The notes under the pieces are model-generated. The model ran no database searches and was not told where the DNA came from. It was given only the letters and a program-made list of their open reading frames with translations. The translations under genes were made by a program, and so were the position numbers. From assembly GCF_003696265.1 (NCBI RefSeq), contig NZ_RFFH01000018.1:54691-118690 (forward strand): a stretch of DNA of 64,000 bases, given 5' to 3'. Source of the stretch: Nocardia stercoris (lineage in GTDB: Bacteria > Actinomycetota > Actinomycetes > Mycobacteriales > Mycobacteriaceae). Positions 18,689 through 27,121 of the stretch are shown here, piece by piece (position 1 is the stretch's first letter; each line of letters opens with the position of its first letter).

Positions 18689-19165
18689 CTACATGGTCGG
18701 CTCGAGAGCCCGGCCGTCCACGGACAACTGCCGGCTGGTGGCCATGACGAAGGCGGTTCTGGTCCATTCGCCGGTCGGATTCCGCCAGGCATGCATCGTG
18801 CCGCACTGGACGATGCTGTCGCCCGGACCGAGTCGCACGATGTGTCCGCCGTCGAGCACGGCCTCGAGTTCGCCGCTCAGCACGACGCCGTAGTCGATGC
18901 TCGACGTGCGGTGCGCGGGAAACTCACTGTCCGGGGCCCAGTCCACCAGATAGAAGGCCGTGCCGTTCTCGGGAGCGAACGCCTCGATGAGCTGCGCACC
19001 GTCGCGCTCATCGGCATTGTTCGACGGGAATTCGTCGGTAGCCCAGAGCCGCATAGCTAATGCCGTAGGAGACGCTTCGAATGCCTCCACCACTGAATCC
19101 GATACCACGATCGAGCGCCCCTTTGAATCATGGCCGGTAACGACACGTCGCGCTTGATGTTTCAT
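18689..19165 (-). CDS. Cupin-domain protein
   Basis: This 158-residue protein has one cupin barrel. The second half carries G-x-L-E-A-V-L-D-G-G...LGPGDSIVQCGTMHAWRNP, the cupin motif 2 with a metal-binding His. Motif 1 (around PAHRTSSIDYGVVLSGELE) has a His and a Tyr/Asp rather than the full HxH(x)4E set, so metal binding is uncertain. It lies 74 bases upstream of the SDR gene on the same strand and probably belongs to the same transcript. Its role could be ring or side-chain modification or small-molecule binding; I cannot assign it. Confidence 0.75.
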   Translation of the reverse strand: MKHQARRVVTGHDSKGRSIVVSDSVVEAFEASPTALAMRLWATDEFPSNNADERDGAQLIEAFAPENGTAFYLVDWAPDSEFPAHRTSSIDYGVVLSGELEAVLDGGHIVRLGPGDSIVQCGTMHAWRNPTGEWTRTAFVMATSRQLSVDGRALEPTM

Positions 19166-19345
19166 CGACTCTCTCCTGTGAGATGACTTCGTCCCCGAAA
19201 AGATGATTCCCTTTCGGGATCTCGACGGTAACGTGCATCACACCGAAGGCCTATTGAATATTCAGGAAGTGCCGATTCGAATTTATCGAATTATACACAC
19301 GCGTCAGCATTCCCACTGACCCGATACGGATGCGACGTGCGGAAA

Positions 19346-20323
19346 TCAGCTCGCGGTGGCCACGTGCGCGGGCGGCGTCTGCAGCACCTCCCGCACGGTG
19401 GCGTCGCCGTCCATCGGACGGTCCAGTAGCTGCGCGACGAACGTCCGCGCGGCAGGACTTTTCGCACGCCCGCTCGGCGTCGCGAGGTGAATGTGACGAA
19501 CCGCCCAGGGCTCGTCGAAGTCGAGCACGGCGACCCGGGACAGTACGGCGTAGTCCAGCAGGCATTCCGGCACCACCGTGACCCCCAGTCCCGCCTGCAC
19601 CAGACCGATCGCGACCTCGCCACTGCGGACCCGGTGCGGCGAACGGAATTCCACCCCGAGCCGCACCGCCGCCGCCCGGAACGCACCCAGCAGCGACGAC
19701 GGCGCGATCAGCCCGGCGGCCGCCAGCTCGCCGAAACCCGCCGCGCCCCGCGCGGCCAGCGCGTGGTCCGGCGGCACCACCGCGACCAGGCGATCCTGCC
19801 GGTAGGGCGTCACGTCGACACCGCTGAGATCGAGATGATGCGCGGCGGCGAATACGCCGAGGTCCGCGTCGCCGCGGGCCACCTGGCGGACCACATCGGC
19901 GTTCTCGGTCTCCTGTAGCGCGACCTCGACCCGGGGATACTCTGCACCGAACTCGCCGATCGCGCGGGCCAGCAGCGGAACGATGATGGACCGCGCGGAG
20001 ACGATCGACAGCTCGCCTTGCACGCTCTCGGTGAGCGAGGCGATCTCCGAGCGCATAGCGTCGAGATCTCCGAAGATCGAGCGCACGTAACGCTCAAGGA
20101 CCGCCCCGGCCGCGCTCGGCACCACCCCTTTGGGGCCCCGTTCGAGCAGCTCGACGCCCGCGATGTCCTCGAGGACCTGGATCCGCTTGGTCGCGGTGGA
20201 CGGGGCGATGTTCTCACGGATCGCGGCGAGACCGATCTGGCGCTCCTCGATCGCAGACAAGAACAAGCGCAGCGTGAACAGATCGACTTGCCGGATCAGG
20301 TGAAGCCGGTTGAACGTTGCCAT
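19346..20323 (-). CDS. LysR-family transcriptional regulator
   Basis: This 325-residue LysR regulator has an N-terminal winged helix (residues about 10-70, with LRLFLSAIEERQIGLAAIRENIAPSTATKRIQVLE) and a two-lobed periplasmic-binding-like effector domain. The start at 20323 places the HTH at the normal distance from the N terminus; the frame is open to 20407 but the extra 28 residues are atypical. It diverges from the IclR gene. The inverted repeat at 20426-20458 lies between them, so either regulator may bind there. It probably responds to a catabolic intermediate. Confidence 0.88.
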   Translation of the reverse strand: MATFNRLHLIRQVDLFTLRLFLSAIEERQIGLAAIRENIAPSTATKRIQVLEDIAGVELLERGPKGVVPSAAGAVLERYVRSIFGDLDAMRSEIASLTESVQGELSIVSARSIIVPLLARAIGEFGAEYPRVEVALQETENADVVRQVARGDADLGVFAAAHHLDLSGVDVTPYRQDRLVAVVPPDHALAARGAAGFGELAAAGLIAPSSLLGAFRAAAVRLGVEFRSPHRVRSGEVAIGLVQAGLGVTVVPECLLDYAVLSRVAVLDFDEPWAVRHIHLATPSGRAKSPAARTFVAQLLDRPMDGDATVREVLQTPPAHVATAS

Positions 20324-20425
20324 CTGGACCTCGCGAATCAGCTCCGGGATCGGCGTCGATCCCGTCGGTTTCGGCGCGCGCCCAGCGAGAACTATGACGT
20401 GCGCCACTTCGCGCTCTAGACTACA

Positions 20426-20458
20426 TCATATGTACGAACAGAGTGTTCGTACATATGA
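20426..20458. promoter_or_regulatory. Perfect 15-bp inverted repeat, putative operator
   Basis: TCATATGTACGAACA at 20426-20440 is repeated inverted at 20444-20458 with a 3-base spacer. It lies between the divergent LysR and IclR genes, 31 bases before the IclR GTG. As a DNA palindrome it fits a dimeric regulator, most simply IclR autoregulation controlling the mycofactocin operon. Confidence 0.6.
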
Positions 20459-20489
20459 ACAGCCCGCAACTGCGGTCGTGTGATGGGAT

Positions 20490-21236
20490 GTGTCGATGTC
20501 AACCAGACAGCAGGGTCCGGCGCAGGAGCACCGGACGGTGTCGCGCGTAGTGACGATCCTGGAACTCGTGGCCCGCAGTCCCGCGGGATTGACGCTGGCC
20601 GAACTGTCGACCGCCCTGGAAGCACCGCGCTCGTCGATTCACTACATCGCCAAGGGCCTGGCGGCCACCGGCTACCTCACCGACGACGGTGTCTACACGC
20701 TGGGGCCGGCCGTGGAGGCCCTGCTCGGCGCGGGTACCGCGTCCGTGGAGCGCATCGCGCGCCCGGCCATGGAATCGCTGCACCGTGAATTCGACGAGAC
20801 GGTGCTGTTGTGCCTGCGGGCCGGGGAGCAGATCATCTACGCCGACACCATCGAATCCACACGGCCCGTACGATTTTCGGCCCAGCCGGGCGAACGCCGG
20901 CCCCTGTATCCCTCCAGTGCCGGCCGCTGCTTCCTGGCCTACAGCAGCCCCGGATTCCGCACGGACTATCTGCGTCGCCACCTCCCCGACCTCGCGCGGC
21001 GCGCCCAGGTGGACGACGAACTGGCTCGCATCGTGCGGGACGGGGTGGCCTACGCCGACCAGCGCGTCACTCCCGATCTCGGTGGGGTGCACGCCCCGGT
21101 GTTCCGCAACGGCACCCACGTCGCGGTACTGACTGTGGCCGGGCCGATTTCGCGCATTCAGCCCCTGCTGGATCCGCTGCGCCGCGCCGTCGTCGCCCAG
21201 GCCGCGACGCTGACCACACAGCTCACGCACCCGTAA
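20490..21236 (+). CDS. IclR-family transcriptional regulator
   Basis: This protein of up to 248 residues has an N-terminal winged helix (about residues 17-75) and the IclR effector domain ending in GGVHAPVFRNGTHVAVLTVAGP. Either the GTG at 20490 or the ATG at 20496 starts it. It lies on the same strand about 250 bases before mftA. Mycobacterial mycofactocin clusters begin with a TetR-type MftR, which is absent here, so this IclR may take over control of cofactor synthesis. That is inferred from position only. Confidence 0.87.
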   Translation: MSMSTRQQGPAQEHRTVSRVVTILELVARSPAGLTLAELSTALEAPRSSIHYIAKGLAATGYLTDDGVYTLGPAVEALLGAGTASVERIARPAMESLHREFDETVLLCLRAGEQIIYADTIESTRPVRFSAQPGERRPLYPSSAGRCFLAYSSPGFRTDYLRRHLPDLARRAQVDDELARIVRDGVAYADQRVTPDLGGVHAPVFRNGTHVAVLTVAGPISRIQPLLDPLRRAVVAQAATLTTQLTHP

Positions 21237-21490
21237 TTTCACATTCGTGTATCTATCCAGCGAATTCGATCGAGCCGAATCACCACTTCGCGATTTTTCA
21301 ATGGATGTGGCGCACGACACGGACTACCGTCGGAATTCGGCTGAACAAGTCGAATAAACACCCATGTCAGTATTTCCGGCATTTGCGCATCGATTCCGGT
21401 ATGCACTGTCGGCCCGCCGGGCGCTGAAGAAGGCTCCTGACACCGGTGACCGAATCCCGCAAGCCCGGTATCGATCCGAAGGAGATCTCC

Positions 21491-21601
21491 ATGTCGTACC
21501 CACCCTCCGAGCAGCCGGCGGCGACCGGCACTGACGCCGTGATCGAGGACGATCTCCTTGTCGAGGAGGTCTCGATCGACGGCATGTGCGGTGTCTACTG
21601 A
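21491..21601 (+). CDS. mftA: Mycofactocin precursor peptide MftA
   Basis: This 36-residue precursor ends in the invariant IDGMCGVY. The radical SAM enzyme MftC acts on the terminal Val-Tyr, oxidatively decarboxylating the Tyr and crosslinking it to the Val; MftE then releases the modified dipeptide that becomes the redox cofactor (established for the pathway). The N-terminal two thirds is a leader rich in acidic residues (IEDDLLVEE) that is held by MftB. AAGGAGAT lies just before the ATG. The stop codon overlaps the mftB start by 11 bases. Confidence 0.97.
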   Translation: MSYPPSEQPAATGTDAVIEDDLLVEEVSIDGMCGVY

Positions 21602-21893
21602 CCCCGCCACATTCGACCCCGCCCGGCCCTATGCCCTAGCCGAGTCGGTGTCGCTGCGGCCGGAAACCTTCGGCGCGCTGGCTTACGACTACCGCACCCG
21701 ACGACTGTCGTTCCTGAAAACCCCTGGGCTGGTCGGGGTCGTCGAGGCACTCGAATGTGTTCCCGACGTGTTCGCCGCGCTCGCGGCGGCAGCGATCCCC
21801 GACGCCGAGCACGATGACTACCTGCGTGCACTGGCCGGGCTCCACGAGTCCGGAACCATCCGATGCCGCATCACCCGGACAGGACACCCATGA
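21591..21893 (+). CDS. mftB: Mycofactocin peptide chaperone MftB
   Basis: This 100-residue RiPP recognition element-type chaperone binds the MftA leader and presents the peptide to MftC. The GTG at 21591 was chosen because it overlaps the end of mftA and begins the conserved segment ARPYALAESVSLRPETFGALAYDYRTRRLSFL. The small winged-helix-like length fits PqqD-like proteins. The TGA stop overlaps the mftC ATG. Confidence 0.93.
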   Translation: MSTDPATFDPARPYALAESVSLRPETFGALAYDYRTRRLSFLKTPGLVGVVEALECVPDVFAALAAAAIPDAEHDDYLRALAGLHESGTIRCRITRTGHP

Positions 21894-23062
21894 GATTGGT
21901 CGACCACTTCGAGCACGGTCTCGCCGCCCCGATCTGCCTCACCTGGGAGCTGACCTACGCCTGCAATCTGGCCTGCGCGCACTGTCTATCCTCCTCGGGG
22001 CGACGCGATCCGCGCGAGCTGTCCACTGCCGAGTGCCGGACCGTGATCGACACCCTGCAGCGAATGCAGGTGTTCTACGTGAACATCGGTGGTGGCGAGC
22101 CGACCGTCCGCGCCGACTTCTGGGAGTTGCTGGATTACTCCGTGGACCACCGGGTGGGAGTCAAGTTCTCCACCAATGGGATTCGCCTGACACCCGAGCG
22201 CGCGACCCAGCTGGCGGCCGCGGACTACGTCGACGTGCAGATCTCGATCGACGGCGCGACCGCCGAGGTCAACGATGCCGTCCGCGGACCGGGTTCGTTC
22301 GCCACCGCGCACCGCGCCATGGCGAATCTCGCCGCCGCGGGCAAATCCGGATTCAAGATCTCGGTCGTGATGACGCGCCACAACGTTCCGCAACTCGACG
22401 AATTCAAGGCCCTCGCAGACGAATTCGATGCACAACTGCGCCTGACCCGGCTGCGTCCAGCCGGGCGAGGTGCCCAGGTGTGGCAGGATCTGCATCCCAC
22501 CGCGGATCAACAACTCCGCCTGTACAACTGGCTGCTCGCGCACGGCGAGGACGTGTTGACCGGCGATTCGTTCTTCCACCTCAATGCCCTCGGCTCCGCC
22601 GTGCTACCCGGCTTGAATCTGTGCGGCGCCGGGCGCGTGGTCTGCCTGATCGACCCGGTCGGCGACGTTTACGCGTGCCCCTTCGCCATTCACGAACAGT
22701 TCCTGGCGGGCAACGTTCGGGAATCAGGCGGATTCGAGGGCGTGTGGCGCAACTCGGAGCTGTTCACGCGCCTGCGCGAACCGCAGGCCGCCGGGGCGTG
22801 CGCGTCCTGCTCCGCGTTCGACTCCTGCCGGGGCGGCTGCATGGCGGCGAAGTTCTTCACCGGACTGCCCTTGACCGGACCCGACCCCGAATGTGTACGC
22901 GGGAACGCCGAATTCGCGCTCGCCGGGGTCGGCACGCGAATTCCGCAACCAGACAAGGACCACTCCAGGACCGTGCGCCGGCCCGTCGCGCTCGGACTTC
23001 CTATGACCCCTTTCGCACCCGATCGCGCCTGTGACGCCAGTCCTCTCGCCGGGATGCGGTAG
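21890..23062 (+). CDS. mftC: Mycofactocin radical SAM maturase MftC
   Basis: This 390-residue radical SAM/SPASM enzyme has the SAM-cluster motif at Cys25, Cys29 and Cys32 (CNLACAHC). C-terminal SPASM cysteines for auxiliary iron-sulfur clusters are visible in LCGAGRVVCLIDPVGDVYACPF and CASCSAFDSCRGGC. It performs the oxidative decarboxylation and crosslinking of MftA's terminal Val-Tyr in the cytoplasm. The ATG overlaps the mftB stop. The C-terminal tail continues about 25 residues beyond the last conserved cysteine. Confidence 0.96.
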   Translation: MRLVDHFEHGLAAPICLTWELTYACNLACAHCLSSSGRRDPRELSTAECRTVIDTLQRMQVFYVNIGGGEPTVRADFWELLDYSVDHRVGVKFSTNGIRLTPERATQLAAADYVDVQISIDGATAEVNDAVRGPGSFATAHRAMANLAAAGKSGFKISVVMTRHNVPQLDEFKALADEFDAQLRLTRLRPAGRGAQVWQDLHPTADQQLRLYNWLLAHGEDVLTGDSFFHLNALGSAVLPGLNLCGAGRVVCLIDPVGDVYACPFAIHEQFLAGNVRESGGFEGVWRNSELFTRLREPQAAGACASCSAFDSCRGGCMAAKFFTGLPLTGPDPECVRGNAEFALAGVGTRIPQPDKDHSRTVRRPVALGLPMTPFAPDRACDASPLAGMR

Positions 23063-23085
23063 CCGATCCATCGACAAGGAAAACC

Positions 23086-24258
23086 ATGGCAAGCACACGA
23101 GATTGGTTCGAGTCCGTCGCCGAGGCGCAGCGCCGGGCCGAGAAGCGCGTACCGAAGCCGGTCTATCTGGCCCTGCTGGCGGGATCCGAGGCCGGTACGA
23201 CCCTCGCCGACAATGCCGCGGCATTCGCCGAACTTGGTCTGCGTCCCCGCATCGCCGATCTGCCGGCAACCCGCGATCTGTCCACCACTGTTCTGGGGCA
23301 GAACATCTCGATGCCGGTCATCTGCTCACCGACCGGCGTGCAGGCGGTCGATCCGGCGGGTGAGGTCGGGGTCGCGCGGGCTGCGGCCCGCTCCGGCACC
23401 GCGCTGGGATTGTCGTCCTTCGGCTCCCAGCCCATAGAAGCGGTGGTGGCCGCCAACGACAAGACGTTCTTTCAGGTCTACTGGCTCGGCAGCCGGGACG
23501 CTATGACCGCCCGCCTGGAGCGTGCCCGTGATGCCGGTGCCAAGGGCCTGATCGTGACCCTCGACTGGATCTTCGCGACCGCCCGCGACTGGGGCAGCCC
23601 AGCATTGCCCGAACGCATCGACCTCCGCACGGCGCTGCGGTTCGCGCCAGCTGTGCTGGCCCACCCGGGATGGCTGTGGCGTTTCGCCCGCACCGGACAC
23701 CTGCCGGACCTCACCACCCCGAATCTCGCCGCTCGCGGGGAGCCCGGGCCGACCTTCTTCGGCGCATACGGCGAATGGATGGGCACCCCGCCGCCCACCT
23801 GGGACGATCTGGCCTGGCTGCGCTCGCAGTGGGACGGCCCCTTCCTGATCAAGGGCATCTCGCGGCCCGACGACGCCGAGCGGGCGATCGATGCCGGCGC
23901 CACCGCCATCTCGGTGTCCAATCACGGCGGCAACAACCTCGACTCCACGCCCGCGGCCATCCGGCTGCTTCCAGGCATCGCGAAAGCCGTCGGCGGGCAG
24001 CTGGAAGTCTTCCTCGACGGTGGCATCCGGCGCGGCAGCGACGTGGTCAAGGCCCTGGCCCTGGGCGCCGACGCGGTCATGATCGGCCGGCCCTATCTCT
24101 GGGGTATGGCCGCCGGTGGTGAACAGGGCGTGCACAATGTGCTCGAAATCCTGCGCCAGGGAATCGATTCCACGCTGTACGGGCTCGGCCACAGCTCGGT
24201 TCACGACCTCTCCCCCGACGACGTTGTGATCCCGGACGGGTTCACCCGGGGGCTGTGA
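23086..24258 (+). CDS. mftD: FMN-dependent alpha-hydroxy-acid dehydrogenase-like MftD
   Basis: This 390-residue TIM-barrel flavoprotein is of the lactate oxidase/glycolate oxidase family. FMN-site segments seen are SPTGVQ, the FQVYWLGSRD strand, SVSNHGGNN with the catalytic His, and DGGIRRGSDVVKALALGADAVMIGRP. In the mycofactocin pathway MftD deaminates the cleaved Val-Tyr product (AHDP) to form pre-mycofactocin. It is 23 bases after mftC with AAGGAAA as ribosome site. Length is normal. Confidence 0.95.
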   Translation: MASTRDWFESVAEAQRRAEKRVPKPVYLALLAGSEAGTTLADNAAAFAELGLRPRIADLPATRDLSTTVLGQNISMPVICSPTGVQAVDPAGEVGVARAAARSGTALGLSSFGSQPIEAVVAANDKTFFQVYWLGSRDAMTARLERARDAGAKGLIVTLDWIFATARDWGSPALPERIDLRTALRFAPAVLAHPGWLWRFARTGHLPDLTTPNLAARGEPGPTFFGAYGEWMGTPPPTWDDLAWLRSQWDGPFLIKGISRPDDAERAIDAGATAISVSNHGGNNLDSTPAAIRLLPGIAKAVGGQLEVFLDGGIRRGSDVVKALALGADAVMIGRPYLWGMAAGGEQGVHNVLEILRQGIDSTLYGLGHSSVHDLSPDDVVIPDGFTRGL

Positions 24259-25049
24259 TGGGCGCCGCCCCGGTCGCGATCGTCACCGGTGCCGGGCGTG
24301 GCATCGGAGCGGCCACCGTGCACCGGCTCGCGCACGCCGGGTGGCAGGTGGTGGCCGTCGACCTGTGTGCCGACGATCCACGCGTACCGTATCCACTGGC
24401 CACTGAACAGCAATTGCGTACTGTCGCTGCCCCTTACGGCGATTCGGTGCTGCCGTTCGTCGCCGATGTGCGTGATCCGGGAGCGCTGACCGCCGCGGTC
24501 CGGTCCGCCGAGGTCCGGTTCGGGGGTCTCGACGCCGCGGTCGCCGCCGCCGCGGTGATCACCGGCGGCGGACGGCCGCTGTGGGAAACCACCACCGCGG
24601 ACTGGGAACCCATGTTCGACGTCGGCGTACACGGTGTGGCCAATCTGGCCCGCGCTGCCGTGCCGGCCCTACTGCGCAGGCCGGGGCCACGAGGTGGCCG
24701 TTTCCTCGCCGTCGCCTCGGCCGCCGGGCACCACGGCATGTGGCGGATGGCCGGGTACAACGCCGCCAAGCACGCGGTCGTCGGGCTGATCAAGGGACTG
24801 GCCGAGGACCTGCGCGGCACGGCGGTCACGGCGGTCGCGGTCTCCCCCGGGTCGACGCGCACCGATCTGCTCACCGCATCCGCCCGGATCTACGGCCTGG
24901 ACAGCGTCGACGACTTCGCCCGCCATCAGCTGGTGGGACGGGTACTCGAGCCCGAGGAGGTCGCCGCCACGATCGCGTGGCTGTGCGCACCCGAATCCGC
25001 TTGTATCACCGGCAGTGTCGTCCACGCCGACGGTGGGTTCCGACCGTGA
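24258..25049 (+). CDS. Mycofactocin-associated SDR oxidoreductase
   Basis: This 263-residue short-chain dehydrogenase lies inside the mycofactocin operon, of the type often found there (mycofactocin-coupled SDR). The cofactor motif TGAGRGIG is at residues 11-18, and YNAAK with an upstream Ser (VASAAGHHG) gives the catalytic set. The NNAG motif is replaced by AAAA around DAAVAAAAVI. The ATG overlaps the mftD stop (TGATG) and its own stop overlaps the mftF GTG, so it is firmly in the operon. It may be a client enzyme with tightly bound NAD that uses mycofactocin rather than a biosynthetic enzyme. Confidence 0.88.
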   Translation: MGAAPVAIVTGAGRGIGAATVHRLAHAGWQVVAVDLCADDPRVPYPLATEQQLRTVAAPYGDSVLPFVADVRDPGALTAAVRSAEVRFGGLDAAVAAAAVITGGGRPLWETTTADWEPMFDVGVHGVANLARAAVPALLRRPGPRGGRFLAVASAAGHHGMWRMAGYNAAKHAVVGLIKGLAEDLRGTAVTAVAVSPGSTRTDLLTASARIYGLDSVDDFARHQLVGRVLEPEEVAATIAWLCAPESACITGSVVHADGGFRP

Positions 25050-26368
25050 GAGTGATACTGGACGCCGAGGTACGGCGGAGCGCGAACGGGCGGGTGCTGC
25101 TGGGCGGGTCGCCGCCACGGGTGCTGCGCCTGAGCGAATCCGGCAGCCGCCTCCTGGACGCGTGGCTCGTGGGAGCGGTGGTCACCAACGAGGCACGAGC
25201 GCTCGCTCGCCGCCTGCTCGATGCCGGTCTGGCTCATCCCGCGGTCGGGCCTACCGACGTCCCAGCGAACACGAAAAGCTCAGTCACGCTGGTCGTTCCC
25301 GTACGCGACAATCACACTGGACTCGCCGCCCTGCTCGCGGCCATCCAGGACTCCCTCCATACCGTGGTCGTCGACGACGCCTCCGCGGTTCCGATCCCCG
25401 CGGCCACCCACCGCCACCACCGTCGACGCGGGCCCGCCGCCGCACGGAACACCGGATGGCATTCCGCCACAACGGAATTCGTGGCCTTCCTGGACTCCGA
25501 TGTCGTACCGCGCGGGGATTGGCTCGGCTCGATCCTGCCGCTGTTCGACGATCCGCGAGTGGCCGCCGTCGCACCACGCGTCCGCACCAGGGCGAACGGG
25601 GCGATCGGCCGATACGAATCCCGGCGCTCAGCGCTCGACATGGGCCCGGTGCCCGCCGCCGTCCGTCCGCACGGCCGGGTGCGCTACGTCCCCTCGGCCG
25701 CGCTGGTCGTCCGAGTAGCAGCCTTGGCCGCGATCGGCGGCTTCGAGGAGTCGCTGCGATTCGGGGAGGACGTCGACCTCGTCTGGCGGCTGCACGCCAC
25801 CGGATACTCGATTCGCTACCAACCGGATTCGACCGTTCACCACCAGCCGCGCGATACCGTCGCGGCCTTCGCACGCCAGCGCTACGACTACGGCACCTCG
25901 GCCGCCGCGCTGGCGCGCCGCCACCCGGGGCTGCTGCATCCCGCCTATCTGTCCCCGGTCACGGCCGCGCCGGGTTTGCTCGCGCTCACCGCCCATCCGG
26001 TCACCGCGGCCGTTCCCATCCTGGCGACCACGCTCCGCCTCGCGCGGACGGTCCACCGCCAAGGCGTCCCACTACCGGCGGCACTGTCCTTCGCCGCCAA
26101 TCGCGAACGAATGGTGTTGCAGCAGTGGACTATCGCGCTACGCCGCGCCTGGTGGCCGCTGGCGTTGTGCACCCGGCGGGGGCGCAGGCTGCTACTGGCC
26201 GTCCACCTGGCCTCCGCCACCACCATGTCCCTCGACCCGATCTGCGCGCTGCTGCGAGTCGTGGACGACAGCGCGTACGGGCTCGGCGTCTGGGCCGGCT
26301 GTCTGCGCGAGCGCACACTCGCCCCACTCCTGCCCCGGGTACGGATCCGCAAACGGCGGCGCGCATGA
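25046..26368 (+). CDS. mftF: Mycofactocin glycosyltransferase MftF
   Basis: This 440-residue family-2 glycosyltransferase adds the beta-1,4-glucan chain that distinguishes mature mycofactocins. The GT-A domain is visible as TLVVPVRDN, VVVDDAS, AARNTGW, the metal-binding FLDSDVVPRGDW (DxD) and GFEESLRFGEDVDLVWR. Several hydrophobic segments follow toward the C terminus. The GTG at 25046 overlaps the SDR stop by four bases, and the mftE ATG overlaps its end. Codons upstream of 25046 in this frame belong to the antiparallel shadow of the SDR gene. Confidence 0.94.
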   Translation: MRVILDAEVRRSANGRVLLGGSPPRVLRLSESGSRLLDAWLVGAVVTNEARALARRLLDAGLAHPAVGPTDVPANTKSSVTLVVPVRDNHTGLAALLAAIQDSLHTVVVDDASAVPIPAATHRHHRRRGPAAARNTGWHSATTEFVAFLDSDVVPRGDWLGSILPLFDDPRVAAVAPRVRTRANGAIGRYESRRSALDMGPVPAAVRPHGRVRYVPSAALVVRVAALAAIGGFEESLRFGEDVDLVWRLHATGYSIRYQPDSTVHHQPRDTVAAFARQRYDYGTSAAALARRHPGLLHPAYLSPVTAAPGLLALTAHPVTAAVPILATTLRLARTVHRQGVPLPAALSFAANRERMVLQQWTIALRRAWWPLALCTRRGRRLLLAVHLASATTMSLDPICALLRVVDDSAYGLGVWAGCLRERTLAPLLPRVRIRKRRRA

Positions 26369-27060
26369 CCGAACTCGCGGCACTCCGGTTCCCCGACGTC
26401 ACCGCCCGCGCCCGCCACACCGTGCTCGCAATTCCGCTGGGCGCGACCGAGCAGCACGGGCCACACCTGCCGCTGCACACCGACACCACCATTGCCACGG
26501 AGCTGGCTCGGCGGTTGGCCACACAGCTGCCCGAGGTGCTCGCCGCGCCCGCTGTCCCCTACGGCGCGAGCGGTGAGCACGCTGGCTTCCCCGGCACGCT
26601 GTCGATCGGATGCGAAGCGCTGCGCCTGGTGCTGCTCGAACTCGTCCGCTCCGCGGACCGGTTCGCGGGCGTGGTGCTGGTCAACGGCCACGGCGGCAAT
26701 CTCGAACCGCTTCGGTCCGCGGTTCGCACCCTGCGGTCCGAAGGACGTGACGTCCTGGCCTGGTCACCGTCGGCCCCCACTACCGACAGCCACGCCGGAC
26801 ACACCGAGACCTCGGCGCTGCTGTACCTGCGCCCGCAGGATGTGTCCATACACGCCGCACGGCCGGGAAACACGACGGCCCTGCCGCAGTTGATGGACAC
26901 ACTGCGACACTCCGGCGTCGCGGCGGTGAGCCCCAACGGAGTACTCGGCGACCCGACCACCGCGGATCCGATCGACGGCCGGCGCATACTCGACGGGTGG
27001 ACCACGGCGCTGGTCGCCCGAACGCGTCAGCACTTCGGTCTCGCGGCGCCCGTCGGTTAG
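26365..27060 (+). CDS. mftE: Mycofactocin precursor peptidase MftE
   Basis: This 231-residue metallopeptidase of the creatininase family releases the modified Val-Tyr dipeptide from MftA. Metal-binding residues are seen as Glu29, His31 and Asp40 in ATEQHGPHLPLHTD, with VNGHGGN and DSHAGHTETS further on. It is the last gene of the operon, with a 13-bp terminator hairpin following. No mftG (GMC-family oxidoreductase) follows, unlike the mycobacterial order. Confidence 0.95.
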   Translation: MTELAALRFPDVTARARHTVLAIPLGATEQHGPHLPLHTDTTIATELARRLATQLPEVLAAPAVPYGASGEHAGFPGTLSIGCEALRLVLLELVRSADRFAGVVLVNGHGGNLEPLRSAVRTLRSEGRDVLAWSPSAPTTDSHAGHTETSALLYLRPQDVSIHAARPGNTTALPQLMDTLRHSGVAAVSPNGVLGDPTTADPIDGRRILDGWTTALVARTRQHFGLAAPVG

Positions 27061-27072
27061 CGTCGCACGAAA

Positions 27073-27107
27073 GCGCAAGGGCCACTGGTGTCAGGTGGCC
27101 CTTGCGC
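27073..27107. terminator. Bidirectional terminator ending the mycofactocin operon
   Basis: GCGCAAGGGCCAC at 27073-27085 pairs perfectly with GTGGCCCTTGCGC at 27095-27107 around a 9-base loop, between mftE and the convergent hydrolase gene. Confidence 0.85.
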
Positions 27108-27121
27108 CGTGTTCGTGCCGA

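Noticed and set aside
24581..25045. A long frame upstream of mftF
   Set aside because: It is an out-of-frame reading of the SDR gene; the GTG at 25046 with coupled stop is the natural start.
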